Source: Prevotella sp. (lineage in GTDB: Bacteria > Bacteroidota > Bacteroidia > Bacteroidales > Bacteroidaceae). Taken from it: DNA of 64,000 bases. Under the pieces are notes generated by a model that was not told where the DNA came from, searched no databases, and saw only the letters and a list, made by a program, of their open reading frames with translations. Positions within the stretch are counted from its first letter, which is position 1, and each line of letters starts with the position of its first letter. The DNA lies in assembly GCA_017462915.1 (NCBI GenBank), contig JAFTQG010000018.1:31338-95337 (forward strand), written 5' to 3'. This document shows positions 8,050 to 16,397 of this stretch, in pieces. A program made the translations under genes and the position numbers.

Positions 8050-8778
8050 CTACTTCTTCGCTTCCTCCTGGCATTTCATCAGTGCCTCGAGGAAGCTTTT
8101 CTTTCCGCACAGGCGGGCGAAGCCTGCTCCTGCGCAGTGTCTTGCCGCCTCTACATCGCTCTGATAGTGGAAGCCGACGATTGTGCGGCTGTCGCCAAGC
8201 TCATGGCCTATGCGCATGATTTCCGTTCCTGCCTCGGGGAATACCGCTGTGAGAAGCATTGCCGCTGCCCAGGCACGGACAGTATGTCCTGAAGGGTAGG
8301 ATGTGTAGTCGGTAGGATACTCGTCTTCAGGGATGGGAGTGCCCTCCTTGAAATGCTGGTATGGACGATGGCGTGCGAAAGTGTTCTTGGCGTGCTGTAT
8401 TCCGCCGCGGACATCCTGCAACACACCTCTCAGTGTCTTTGCGAGGACAGGGTATTTCTCCTCCGTAAGTTCCTTGCCCACAGCCGGTGAGAAGCGTTTG
8501 AAATAGTAAGGTATGGAGGTGTTGACATCCATCACGGCAGTATCTCCGCGTGCTGTGAGGCGCAGCCGTTTGCCGCGCTCGTAGACGAGGCTGTCGTTTA
8601 TGAATGCCTCTGTGCCTGTCTCCGGCGGTGCCGGGAGATAGTAGAGGGCGTCGGGCATGTGGTCGCCTTCTTCCATGAATGTCACGCCGTATCCGTAGGC
8701 TTTCTTTGTATTGTTGTCCTGCGCCAGGCTTGGCATGGCGAGGAGAAGGAGGGATATTATAAGATAAGGTAGTTTCAT
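8050..8778 (-). CDS. Secreted class A acid phosphatase (PAP2 superfamily)
   Basis: A 242-aa periplasmic phosphatase of the PhoN type that hydrolyses phosphomonoesters non-specifically. A signal peptide (MKLPYLIISLLLLAMPSLAQ) ends at about residue 20. All three PAP2 motifs are intact: KNTFARHRP (K131-P139), PSGH (162-165, catalytic histidine), and GDSRTIVGFHYQSD (S197/R198, nucleophile H204, D208). Length is typical of the class. A/C-rich 8-mers directly precede the ATG on the coding strand. It is monocistronic, and it may scavenge phosphate from nucleotides or sugar phosphates. Confidence 0.92.
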   Translation of the reverse strand: MKLPYLIISLLLLAMPSLAQDNNTKKAYGYGVTFMEEGDHMPDALYYLPAPPETGTEAFINDSLVYERGKRLRLTARGDTAVMDVNTSIPYYFKRFSPAVGKELTEEKYPVLAKTLRGVLQDVRGGIQHAKNTFARHRPYQHFKEGTPIPEDEYPTDYTSYPSGHTVRAWAAAMLLTAVFPEAGTEIMRIGHELGDSRTIVGFHYQSDVEAARHCAGAGFARLCGKKSFLEALMKCQEEAKK

Positions 8779-9016
8779 TTTGGTGGTTTGGTTGTTTGGT
8801 GGTTTAGTGGTTTGGTTGTTTGGTTGTTTGGTTGTTTGGTGGTTTGGTTGTTTGGTGGTTTGGTGATTTGAGCTTCGCTCGAAGTCCCTTCCGCTCGGCA
8901 GAGCTCAAGCAAGCTTGGCTCTGCTCTCGCTTAAACGGGACTTTGGTGGTTTGGAGATAGCCGGAATAGCCGATATAGTCGGAATAGATGACTATCAACC
9001 AAACGACCAAACAACT
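8779..9016. repeat. Composite intergenic repeat with an extra hairpin insert
   Basis: G/T-rich 8-mers (8780-8868) and a 75-bp insert (8871-8945) are followed by 9-mers (8957-8984) and A/C-rich 8-mers (8994-9016). The insert starts GAGCTTCGCTCGAAG and contains GCAGAGC and GCTCTGC arms. It is flanked by AGTCCC and GGGACT, so it can fold as a cruciform by itself. No other copy was seen in the window. Confidence 0.75.
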
Positions 9017-10400
9017 ATATGCTGCTCTTTATAAGATTCATGAGTTTCTCCACAGCCTCTTCGGCAGGGATATTCTTCTGCACACATTCCTTCTGCTTGT
9101 AGAGGGAGACGCGTCCAGGACCTGCTCCGACATATCCGAAGTCGGCATCGGCCATTTCGCCCGGACCGTTGACGATGCATCCCATTATACCTATCTTCAG
9201 GGTCTTGAAGCGCACGTCGTGCTCCGCCTCGCTCATGACAGCTGCTTTGATGCGTGCTATTGTCGACTGGAGGTCGTACAGCGTGCGGCCGCAGCCCGGG
9301 CAGGAGATGAACTCCGGTTTTGTGAACCTTACTCTCGCCGCCTGCAATATGCTGTCGGCAAGAGCCTTGAGGTCGGTGTCAAGGGTCTCGGAGATGTTCT
9401 CTATGACAAGGTCTTTCGCCTTGCCGTCTATGAGGAGCGCGCCTGCCGACATTGCCGCTTTAAGCTGAAGGTCTTCGAGAAGATCCTCATGGAATGTCAG
9501 ATGCAGAGTGCCGTCGGAGATGATGGCATTCTCCCTTTTCTCAGCACACTCATTGACAGCGGCAACAAGTTTCATGGCGACAGGAATTTCATATTCAGGT
9601 TCTTCGGAGAGGCTTACGCGGATAGTGTCGCCGATGCCCTCCGTGAGGAGTGCTCCGATGCCCACGGCAGACTTTATCCTGCCGTCCTCGCCCTCGCCGG
9701 CTTCGGTGACGCCGAGATGCAGGGGATAGTGCATGTCTTCCTTGTCCATGGCCTCGACGAGGAGGCGCACGCTCTGTACCATGACGACGGTGTTGGACGC
9801 CTTGATGGAGATGACGACATCATCGAAATGCTCCCGGCGGCATATTCTCAGGAACTCCATGCACGACTCCACGATGCCTGCCGGAGTATCGCCGTAGCGC
9901 GACATGATGCGGTCGGACAGCGAACCGTGGTTTACGCCTATGCGCACGGCGGTATGGTGGTCGCGGCAGATATTGAGAAACGGCACTAACCGCTGCTCTA
10001 TCTTCCTGAGTTCCGCGGCATACTCCTCGTCGGTATACTCCAGTTGCTTGAAGGTTCTTGCCGGGTCAACATAGTTTCCGGGGTTTATGCGCACCTTCTC
10101 GCAGTACAGTGCCGCCGTGTCGGCGACATTGGCATTGAAATGCACGTCGGCGACGAGCGGTGTCGTGATGCCGTCCGCCTTGAGAGCCTTGGAGATATTG
10201 CGCATGTTCTCCGCCTCGCGGACGCCCTGTGTCGTCATGCGCACCAGTTCTCCGCCAGCAGAGATTATCCTTTTCGCCTGTTCCACGCAGGCCGTGGTGT
10301 CATTGGTGTTGACGGTCGTCATCGACTGCACACGGATAGGATTGTCTCCTCCTATGGCAGTGGTGCCGACATGTGTCACGCTGGTCTTTCTTCTTTCCAT
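9015..10400 (-). CDS. ispG: 4-hydroxy-3-methylbut-2-enyl diphosphate synthase IspG
   Basis: An iron-sulfur enzyme of the MEP isoprenoid pathway, converting methylerythritol cyclodiphosphate to HMBPP. I use ATG 10400 (461 aa); a GTG at 10406, three bases after the purE stop, is an alternative. The TIM-barrel half has VQSMT, LVADVHF and GVNHGSLSDR. The 4Fe-4S ligands are in CPGCGR (C367, C370) and GCIVNGPGE (C408). An insertion of about 80 residues separates the barrel from the cluster domain (about 285-360). It is longer than the E. coli arrangement but clearly shorter than the insert in most Bacteroidetes IspG proteins. It lies directly downstream of purE and is probably co-transcribed. Confidence 0.95.
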   Translation of the reverse strand: MERRKTSVTHVGTTAIGGDNPIRVQSMTTVNTNDTTACVEQAKRIISAGGELVRMTTQGVREAENMRNISKALKADGITTPLVADVHFNANVADTAALYCEKVRINPGNYVDPARTFKQLEYTDEEYAAELRKIEQRLVPFLNICRDHHTAVRIGVNHGSLSDRIMSRYGDTPAGIVESCMEFLRICRREHFDDVVISIKASNTVVMVQSVRLLVEAMDKEDMHYPLHLGVTEAGEGEDGRIKSAVGIGALLTEGIGDTIRVSLSEEPEYEIPVAMKLVAAVNECAEKRENAIISDGTLHLTFHEDLLEDLQLKAAMSAGALLIDGKAKDLVIENISETLDTDLKALADSILQAARVRFTKPEFISCPGCGRTLYDLQSTIARIKAAVMSEAEHDVRFKTLKIGIMGCIVNGPGEMADADFGYVGAGPGRVSLYKQKECVQKNIPAEEAVEKLMNLIKSSI

Positions 10401-10409
10401 GCTCACGTG

Positions 10410-10919
10410 TCAGTTTGTCTTGTATGTGTACTTCACTTCCGCGAGGTCGCGGTTTGCCTTCTCTATCTTCTCGCACAGCGAAGCCTTGTATGCCGCGAGC
10501 CTTTCAGCCACGGCGCTGTCTGTGAGGGCTATCATCTCCATGGCAAGGATAGCGGCGTTGAGAGAGGCATTGACGCCTACTGTGGCGACAGGGATGCCCG
10601 GCGGCATCTGGATGATGGAGTAGAGGGCGTCGACACCGTCGAGGACACTGCCCTTGATAGGTACGCCGATGACAGGGAGTGTGGTGGACGCTGCTATGAC
10701 TCCAGGCAGTGCGGCGGCCATTCCGGCGGCGGCGATGATTACTTTTATGCCGCGTGCGGCAGTGTTCTTCGCAAATTCTTCCACTGCATCGGGAGTGCGG
10801 TGTGCTGAAAGTGCATTGACTTCAAATGGTATCTGCTGCTCGTCAAGAAACTTCAGAGCTTTTTCCATTACCGGCAGGTCGCTTGTGCTGCCCATGATGA
10901 TTGATACTGAGGGATTCAT
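10410..10919 (-). CDS. purE: N5-carboxyaminoimidazole ribonucleotide mutase PurE
   Basis: A 169-aa cytosolic enzyme of de novo purine synthesis that rearranges N5-CAIR to CAIR. IIMGSTSDLPVM (residues 7-18) binds the ribonucleotide phosphate, SAHRTP (38-43) carries the catalytic histidine, and AAAGMAAALPG lines the active site. Size and motif order fit class I PurE. It is the first gene of a two-gene unit with ispG (9 bp between purE stop and the ispG ATG). A/C-rich 8-mers read into its start on the coding strand. Confidence 0.95.
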   Translation of the reverse strand: MNPSVSIIMGSTSDLPVMEKALKFLDEQQIPFEVNALSAHRTPDAVEEFAKNTAARGIKVIIAAAGMAAALPGVIAASTTLPVIGVPIKGSVLDGVDALYSIIQMPPGIPVATVGVNASLNAAILAMEMIALTDSAVAERLAAYKASLCEKIEKANRDLAEVKYTYKTN

Positions 10920-11045
10920 GTTGGTGGTTTGGTGGTTTAGTGGTTTGGTTGATTAGTGGTTTGGTTATTTGGTTGATAGCCGGAATAGTCGAAATAGAGG
11001 TCTGGCAACCAAACCACTAAACGACTAAACAACCAAACCACTAAA
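10920..11045. repeat. Composite intergenic repeat
   Basis: G/T 8-mers (10921-10976), ATAGCCGGA and ATAGTCGAA 9-mers (10977-11003), then A/C 8-mers (11008-11043). It lies between two minus-strand genes, so it is both the terminator region of one and the leader of the next. Confidence 0.8.
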
Positions 11046-11658
11046 TGATTATTACTGTGATGAATGTCGTGAAGAATCCTACGATGAAGCCTGTGCATAT
11101 CTCCGAGAGGGTATGCAGGCGCAGCAGCATACGTGCCGTGCCGAGGACTCCGGCGATTATTATCAGTGTCGAGAGCCACCATATGGCGTTGAAGCCGAAT
11201 ATGAACGAGAAGGCCGCGACACCGCCTGTCATTCCTCCTATCGCCGCCATGTGTGTGGAGACCTTCAGCCAGTTGTTGAGCAGGGCGCAGACGATCTGCA
11301 CGAAGAGTGCCGCCACGATGATGGCCGACATGAAATGCGGGAAGTGCAGCCATTTCATCGTATGGTAGCAGGCGAGGTATGACAGTATGGATATGATATA
11401 CGGTATCATGCGCTTCTCGCGCTTGCCGAGATGGTAGAGCGACCATCCGTGGTAACGGCGGTATGCGCGTATGAGTACCGTGGGGAGGAGTATCGTGAAG
11501 AAGTATGTGGAGACGATGACGTGCAGCTTGTACTGCCACGGCAGCAAGCTGAGGTAACTGAACGTGAAGAGGGCTATCATGCCCACGATGGGCAGATAGA
11601 AAGGGGTGAACAGCAGTGACAGCATACGTGCCACGGGTATGAGTTTCTTCTCGGACAT
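11041..11658 (-). CDS. Membrane protein, distant PAP2-like
   Basis: A 205-aa inner-membrane protein with about five or six transmembrane segments (roughly 12-34, 45-66, 85-100, 108-128, 138-160, 165-205). THMAAIGGMTGG (about 135-146) and LHTLSEICTGFIVG (about 179-192) sit where PAP2 lipid phosphatases carry PSGH and the HxxxxD motif. They keep only one histidine each, so activity is uncertain. It could be a degenerate lipid phosphatase or a structural relative. It is flanked by purE and rpoN without obvious functional link. Confidence 0.65.
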   Translation of the reverse strand: MSEKKLIPVARMLSLLFTPFYLPIVGMIALFTFSYLSLLPWQYKLHVIVSTYFFTILLPTVLIRAYRRYHGWSLYHLGKREKRMIPYIISILSYLACYHTMKWLHFPHFMSAIIVAALFVQIVCALLNNWLKVSTHMAAIGGMTGGVAAFSFIFGFNAIWWLSTLIIIAGVLGTARMLLRLHTLSEICTGFIVGFFTTFITVIII

Positions 11659-11847
11659 TTGGTTGTTTGGTTGTTCAGTTGTTTGGTTGTTTAGTGGTTT
11701 GGTTGTTTAGTGATTTGGTGGTTTAGTGATTTGGTGGTTTAGTTGTTTAGTTAATGGTGATAGCCGGAATAGCCGATATAGCAGGAATAGATGGCTGTCA
11801 ACCAAACGACTAAACCACCAAACAACTAAACGACCAAACCACTACCT
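11658..11847. repeat. Composite intergenic repeat
   Basis: Twelve G/T 8-mers (11659-11755), ATAGCCGGA, ATAGCCGAT, ATAGCAGGA 9-mers (11760-11788), A/C 8-mers (11796-11843). One of the longer, most regular copies. Confidence 0.85.
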
Positions 11848-11849
11848 CC

Positions 11850-13304
11850 TCATTTCCTCAGTCTTGCCACAGGGATGCCGAGCTGTTCGCGGTATTTGGC
11901 TATCGTGCGGCGTGCTATAGGGAAGCCCTTCTCCTTCATTATTGCCACGAGTTTCTCGTCAGAGAGCGGGTTTTTCTTGTCTTCATGCTCGATGACCTCC
12001 TTCAGGGCGGTCTTTATGACCTTTGTCGCCATGACCTCGCCCTCCTTTGTCTCGTAGCTTTCGGAGAAGAAGTGTCTGAGCGGAAAAGTGCCCCAAGGTG
12101 TCTGCACGTATTTCTCACGGCTGACGCGTGAGATGGTGGAGATGTCGAGCCCTGTGCGCTCCGCCACGTTTTTCAGCACCATGGGCCTTATGTCGTTCTC
12201 GTCTCCGCTGAGGAAATAAGGCCGTTGCAGCCTTATGATGGCATCCATGGCAGTCACGAGGGTGTTGTTGCGCTGTCTCAGAGCCTCTATGTAGCGCCGT
12301 GCGCTTTCCACATTGGCGCGTGTGAAGTCGAAGGCCTCCTTCTCCTTGCGGCTCATTCCCGTGCCGCTCATCTCGTTCAGAAATTCCTCGTCGTCCTTCA
12401 CGACATGCAGTTGCGGCACACGGCCGTTGTTCAGTTCGAAGGAGATATTGCCGTCATAGTCCACGTGTACGATGAAGTCGGGCGTGATCTGTTGCAGTGA
12501 GCGTCCCTGTGTCTCCCCGAAAGGAGCCCCGGGCTTGGGGTTGAGGCGGTGGCGTATCTCCCGGCGTATGTCTTCCGCCTGCTGTTCAGAGAGGTGCATC
12601 TGCCGGCATATCCGTTCCCAGCGGTTGTTGGAGAAGTCGTCGTAACATTCGTTTATGATGCGGTACATGAGCATCGTCTGCGGCGTTGCCGTCATCCTGC
12701 CCACCTGCACGAGGAGACACTCCTTGAGATTTCTTGTGCCTATGCCGGCAGGGTCAAACTCCTGTAGCTTCAGCAGGACATCCTCGATGTCGTCCGGTTC
12801 GACGAAGAGGTTCTCGTATATGGCAAGTTCGTCGGAGATAGTCTGCAGGTCCTTGCGCAGGAGTCCGTCGTCGTCGAGGGAGCAGATGAGGTATTCCATG
12901 ATCTGGTGTTCCTCTTCGGTGAGCTCCTCGAGGTTCATCTGTTCGTTGAGGGTGTCTATGAACGACACGGTATTCCCGTCCTCGACAGTCCTTTCCTCGC
13001 CGCCTCCCTGCACAGGCAGTCGGTCGTCCTTGCCCATGAGGTCGAGGGCGTCGTTGAGGGCGTCCTCCCTCCTCTCCTCCTCGTCGCTTTTCAGGGCTCT
13101 GTCGGTCTCTGGCTCTGCGGTTGCGGAGTCGTCGTAGTCGGGTTCGAGAGAGGGGTTGGTGTCCAGTTCGCGCAGCACATTATCCTCCAGTTGGGCGAGA
13201 GGCATCTCCAGCATCTTCACCACGAGTATCTGCTGTTCGGACAGATGCTGTTGCTGAAGCTGCCGCTGCTCTTGTCTCTGTATGGCGGAAAGGCTTTGTT
13301 TCAT
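11850..13304 (-). CDS. rpoN: RNA polymerase sigma-54 factor
   Basis: A 484-aa alternative sigma factor that recognises -24/-12 promoters and needs an AAA+ activator. The start at ATG 13304 (MKQSLSAIQRQ) begins the glutamine-rich region I; an extended frame to 13439 only translates repeat DNA. Region I is at 1-60 and an acidic region II at about 70-125. The core-binding domain is at about 130-270 and the HTH domain at about 330-400 (ISTISRVSREKYVQTPWG). The RpoN box is present at the C-terminus as ARRTIAKYREQLGIP. No sigma-54 activator is encoded in this window. An unknown conserved gene lies 125 bp upstream on the same strand. Confidence 0.96.
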   Translation of the reverse strand: MKQSLSAIQRQEQRQLQQQHLSEQQILVVKMLEMPLAQLEDNVLRELDTNPSLEPDYDDSATAEPETDRALKSDEEERREDALNDALDLMGKDDRLPVQGGGEERTVEDGNTVSFIDTLNEQMNLEELTEEEHQIMEYLICSLDDDGLLRKDLQTISDELAIYENLFVEPDDIEDVLLKLQEFDPAGIGTRNLKECLLVQVGRMTATPQTMLMYRIINECYDDFSNNRWERICRQMHLSEQQAEDIRREIRHRLNPKPGAPFGETQGRSLQQITPDFIVHVDYDGNISFELNNGRVPQLHVVKDDEEFLNEMSGTGMSRKEKEAFDFTRANVESARRYIEALRQRNNTLVTAMDAIIRLQRPYFLSGDENDIRPMVLKNVAERTGLDISTISRVSREKYVQTPWGTFPLRHFFSESYETKEGEVMATKVIKTALKEVIEHEDKKNPLSDEKLVAIMKEKGFPIARRTIAKYREQLGIPVARLRK

Positions 13305-13429
13305 TGTTGTATGGGGTTGTGCGGATATTATACGGTTGTGCGGTTGATAGCCGGAATAGCCGATATAGCCGGAATAGGAAGGACTGATGTCCGTATAACC
13401 GTATAACCGTATAAACCGTAACTCAGTCA
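13305..13429. repeat. Composite intergenic repeat (TACGGTT type)
   Basis: TRCGGTTG 8-mers (13318-13347), ATAGCCGGA, ATAGCCGAT, ATAGCCGGA 9-mers (13348-13378), then CCGTATAA 8-mers (13389-13424). The ACTGATGTCCGTATAACCG segment here recurs at 49338-49356, so whole elements appear to be copied. Confidence 0.8.
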
Positions 13430-14086
13430 TTATTTCCAATATACCTCCAACTGTCGTGCGAGATTGGAGAGAATCGTCGGGTCGTCATTTGCGTATCTGT
13501 ACCATATCTTCCTGCACGGCTCGAGCATAGGGTCACTGGACATGTCGGTGCTGTTGACGAACGGGTCGCAGTGGAGGTACAGCTGCAGGACGTAGACGAT
13601 GTCCTTCGCGCTCACGTCTATGAGGCGCGCCGTCTCTTTCACGTCGGGTGTCTCGGGCGTCATTGTCGCAGGGATGAGGCGGAAGTACAGGTCGAGTATC
13701 ATTATGAGCATCACCGGTGTGAACAGCGGACGCCCTGTCATCTGTGCCGTGGGGGCGTTGACGGGGCGGAAGTCGAGCTCGAATGTCTCGTTGACATCGA
13801 CATCGTCATAGAATTCGCTGGCGTTTCCCATGCCGCTGAGAGCCCTTAGCTTACTGCATGTCTGTGCAAGTCTCTTGGGGCTTCTCCCTATGGTGTCCAT
13901 GAGGTGGCTCAGCGATGGTGTCAGCTGTTGGCGGAGCAGGAACATCTTCTGGTAGATGACCTGCGGCGGTATGTGCAGCTCAAGGGCAAGCCTCACGCTG
14001 TCGCGCGAGTACATGGGCTTGATGCCTGCCGGCTTCTTCTGATACAGTTGTATCACGAGGGGCCAAAGTTCGTCTGTCCAAGGCAT
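13430..14086 (-). CDS. Conserved hypothetical protein upstream of rpoN
   Basis: A 218-aa soluble, mainly helical protein with no signal peptide or membrane segment and no motif I recognise. It starts MPWTDELWPLVIQLYQ and has an acidic middle (EFYDDVDVNETFELDF, about 92-107). A segment from about 142 to 170 (VKETARLIDVSAKDIVYVLQLYL) reads like a helix-turn-helix or protein-binding helix pair. Its position just upstream of rpoN, on the same strand, may mean co-transcription. Function is unknown. Confidence 0.75.
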   Translation of the reverse strand: MPWTDELWPLVIQLYQKKPAGIKPMYSRDSVRLALELHIPPQVIYQKMFLLRQQLTPSLSHLMDTIGRSPKRLAQTCSKLRALSGMGNASEFYDDVDVNETFELDFRPVNAPTAQMTGRPLFTPVMLIMILDLYFRLIPATMTPETPDVKETARLIDVSAKDIVYVLQLYLHCDPFVNSTDMSSDPMLEPCRKIWYRYANDDPTILSNLARQLEVYWK

Positions 14087-14095
14087 GGGGATGGG

Positions 14096-14262
14096 TGGTT
14101 TTTTGGTGATTTTGTTGTTTAGTTGTTTAGTCGTTTGGTTATTTGTTTATGGTTGTGGGTTCGGGTTGCGATAGCCTGAATAGCCGATACAGTAGTAATA
14201 GGTGAAAACTATCAACTAAACCACTAAACGACTACACAGCCAAACCACTAAATCCGAGGGCA
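14096..14262. repeat. Composite intergenic repeat
   Basis: G/T 8-mers (14097-14150), 9-mers ATAGCCTGA, ATAGCCGAT (14171-14190), A/C 8-mers (14215-14250). The right end runs over the end of the sufE gene. Confidence 0.7.
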
Positions 14263-14654
14263 TACATCCTTATTTTCCTCACCATGGCGAGGAGGCCGTT
14301 GGAGCGTGTCGGCGAGAGATGGTCTTTCAGTCCTATGCGGTCTATGAAGTAGAGGTCTGTGTCGAGTATCTCCTGCGGTGTATGGTCGTTGAGGACGCGT
14401 ATGAGGAGGGCGATGATGCCCTTTACGATGAGGGCGTCGCTCTCTGCCTGCAGATGCAGCTTCCCGTCACGGAGGTCTGCCTGCAGCCATACGCGGCTCT
14501 GGCATCCGTCTATGAGGTTGTCGTCGGTCTTGTATCTGTCGTCGAGAGGTTCCTGCTCGTTGCCGAGGTCTATGAGCAGCTGGTACTTGTCCATCCAGTC
14601 GTCAAAGTCCTGGAATTCCTCTATCACTTCGTCTTGTATCTCGTTTATTGTCAT
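14232..14654 (-). CDS. sufE: SufE family sulfur acceptor
   Basis: A 140-aa cytosolic protein that accepts persulfide sulfur from the cysteine desulfurase SufS for iron-sulfur cluster assembly. The acceptor cysteine is C51 in DGCQSRVW, the family signature, and ALIVKGIIALLIRVL follows at about 73-87. Length is normal. The other suf genes are not nearby. The last 24 codons overlap a repeat element (LGFSGLAV end), so the C-terminus may have been altered by repeat DNA. Confidence 0.93.
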   Translation of the reverse strand: MTINEIQDEVIEEFQDFDDWMDKYQLLIDLGNEQEPLDDRYKTDDNLIDGCQSRVWLQADLRDGKLHLQAESDALIVKGIIALLIRVLNDHTPQEILDTDLYFIDRIGLKDHLSPTRSNGLLAMVRKIRMYALGFSGLAV

Positions 14655-14745
14655 TTGGTTGTCTGGTGGTTTAGTGATTTTGTTGTTTGGTTGTTGGTTT
14701 TTGTTTTATAGCCGGAATAGCCGATATAGCCGGAATAGGATAACG
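14655..14745. repeat. Composite intergenic repeat
   Basis: G/T 8-mers (14655-14705) and ATAGCCGGA, ATAGCCGAT, ATAGCCGGA 9-mers (14709-14738), without a right A/C arm. A 22-bp repeat follows directly, then a second composite element. Confidence 0.75.
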
Positions 14746-14768
14746 GCTGCTGATTATCAATGCTTTAC

Positions 14769-14845
14769 AGAGGTGACCTTTTGCTTGGCGGAAGGTGACC
14801 TTTTGTCAGGTGAACAGTGACCTTTTATCCTGCTGACCATGACAC
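14769..14845. repeat. 22-bp GGTGACC repeat, four units
   Basis: TGAC cores at 14774, 14796, 14818 and 14840, exactly 22 bp apart. The first two are full GGTGACC followed by TTTTGC or TTTTGT. Confidence 0.8.
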
Positions 14846-14847
14846 TT

Positions 14848-14960
14848 GGGTTGGTTGTTTGGTTGTTTAGTGGTTTAGTGGTTTTGTTGTTTGGTTAATA
14901 GCTGAAATAGAGACTAACAACCAAATAACTAAACGACCAAACCACTAAACCACTAAATCC
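14848..14960. repeat. Composite intergenic repeat
   Basis: G/T 8-mers (14850-14898), a minimal 9-mer core (ATAGCTGAAATAG at 14899-14911), and A/C 8-mers (14918-14957) ending at the U32 stop. Confidence 0.75.
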
Positions 14961-16224
14961 CTTTCCTCAGCACGAACAGCTTGTCGTTCGGGCGCACTTT
15001 CTCAGGCACGGGGATGCTCACGCGCTGGCCTTTCCGCGCTTTCTTGACGGGCTTGAGGTCGTATCTTATCTCGCTGCACTCGAAGCGCAGGGCACCTGTC
15101 GTAGGTCCTGTCACGAGGAGGGTGTCGCCCACCTCTATCTCCTGCGCCTCCACCTGGAACTCCGCCACGCCTATCTTGGAGAAGTGCTTGATGGTCTTCG
15201 CGCTGTATATCTTGCGCTCCGTGGCCTTGGAACCGTACGAGTCGTTCCATTCCCCGAGAGTCTGTCCCTGGTAGTATCCGTCCCAGAAGCCTCTGTTGAA
15301 GACCCGTGAGAGGCGTTCGTCCCATTCGTCTTTCCGCTCTTCGGTGAACATCCGCGGGCTGTCCGTGTCTGCGCGGTCGTGTAGCACGGCATTGATGGCC
15401 TCGTCGTAGCAGCGCACGACATTGTCCACATATTCCGGTCCGCGCGCCCTTCCCTCTATCTTGAACACCCTTACTCCGGCGTCCATCATGCGGTCTATGA
15501 AGCGTATGGTCTTGAGGTCCTTGGGCGACATGATGTATTTGTTGTCAATCTCCAGTTCGGTGCCCGTCTCGATGTCCGTCACGCGGTATCCCCGGCGGCA
15601 TATCTGGACACACTCGCCGCGGTTGGCGGAGCGGTTGGCGTTCTGCAGGGATAGGTAGCATTTGCCCGATATAGCCATGCACAGCGCGCCGTGGCAGAAC
15701 ATCTCTATGCGCAGCAGCTTGCCCGACGGTCCGCAGACGTTCTCCTCCACTATGCGGCGGTGAATCTCCGCCACCTGCTCCATGTTCAGCTCACGTGCCA
15801 GGACGACGACGTCGGCAAACTGTGCGTAGAAGCGTGCCGCCTCGATGTTGGAGATGTTGAGCTGTGTGGAGAGATGCACCTCCTGTCCTATGGAGCGCGC
15901 GTATGTCATCACCGCCACGTCGCTGGCTATGACGGCAGAGATGCGGGCCTCCTTTGCCGCGTCCACGATACGGTGCATGGTCTCTATGTCCTCGCCGTAG
16001 ATGACGGTGTTGACGGTGAGGTACGACTTCAGCCCGTGCTCATGGCATGTGGCGGCTATCTCGCGCAGGTCGTCTATGGAGAAGGCCGATGCGGAGTGTG
16101 CGCGCATGTTCAGCTGTCCTATGCCGAAGTACACCGACTGTGCTCCGGCGTTGATGGCTGCCGCGAGTGACTCTCGCGAGCCTACGGGAGCCATTATCTC
16201 GTATTCCTGTCTGTTTGCGTTCAT
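14953..16224 (-). CDS. U32 family peptidase-like protein (TrhP/YegQ type, RNA hydroxylation)
   Basis: A 423-aa cytoplasmic U32 protein. Family members TrhP and RlhA take part in prephenate-dependent hydroxylation of tRNA U34 or 23S rRNA. MAPVGSRESLAAAINAGAQ (about 11-29) starts the TIM barrel. FCHGALCMAISGKCYLS and NRSANRGECVQICRR give the conserved cysteines that bind an iron-sulfur cluster. FKIEGRARGPEYV is the barrel end, and a C-terminal beta domain follows (about 330-420). The TrhP assignment is favoured by length and by the single U32 domain, but RlhA-type function cannot be excluded. Its -10-like box ends only 5 bp before the ATG. Confidence 0.85.
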   Translation of the reverse strand: MNANRQEYEIMAPVGSRESLAAAINAGAQSVYFGIGQLNMRAHSASAFSIDDLREIAATCHEHGLKSYLTVNTVIYGEDIETMHRIVDAAKEARISAVIASDVAVMTYARSIGQEVHLSTQLNISNIEAARFYAQFADVVVLARELNMEQVAEIHRRIVEENVCGPSGKLLRIEMFCHGALCMAISGKCYLSLQNANRSANRGECVQICRRGYRVTDIETGTELEIDNKYIMSPKDLKTIRFIDRMMDAGVRVFKIEGRARGPEYVDNVVRCYDEAINAVLHDRADTDSPRMFTEERKDEWDERLSRVFNRGFWDGYYQGQTLGEWNDSYGSKATERKIYSAKTIKHFSKIGVAEFQVEAQEIEVGDTLLVTGPTTGALRFECSEIRYDLKPVKKARKGQRVSIPVPEKVRPNDKLFVLRKGI

Positions 16225-16228
16225 AGTG

Positions 16229-16262
16229 CAAAGATAATATTTTTAATCGGAAATGGAAAAGA
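16229..16262 (-). promoter_or_regulatory. Promoter of the U32 gene
   Basis: TATCTTTG on the minus strand at 16236-16229, with TTTTCC-like bases about 20 bp upstream. The box ends 5 bp before the start codon, implying a leaderless or nearly leaderless mRNA. Confidence 0.6.
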
Positions 16263-16292
16263 ATAGTTCTTAAAAAATCCATTACGGCGTGA

Positions 16293-16326
16293 TTTTTTGC
16301 CGAGGGCGGATAATCTCCCGGCAAAT
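16293..16326 (-). terminator. Terminator after fic
   Basis: On the minus strand ATTTGCCGGGA pairs with CCTCGGCAAA, followed by a T/A-rich tail. It lies about 70 bp past the fic stop. Confidence 0.6.
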
Positions 16327-16397
16327 GCCTTCTGTTTCGGTGTGGCAATACCCTTCGCAGGCCTTGATGTCAGATACTTTACCGCCACTTACTTATA

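Noticed and set aside
11850-13439. Extended N-terminus of RpoN
   Set aside because: The first 45 codons translate the intergenic 8-/9-mer repeat (GY-rich) and precede the normal region I start.
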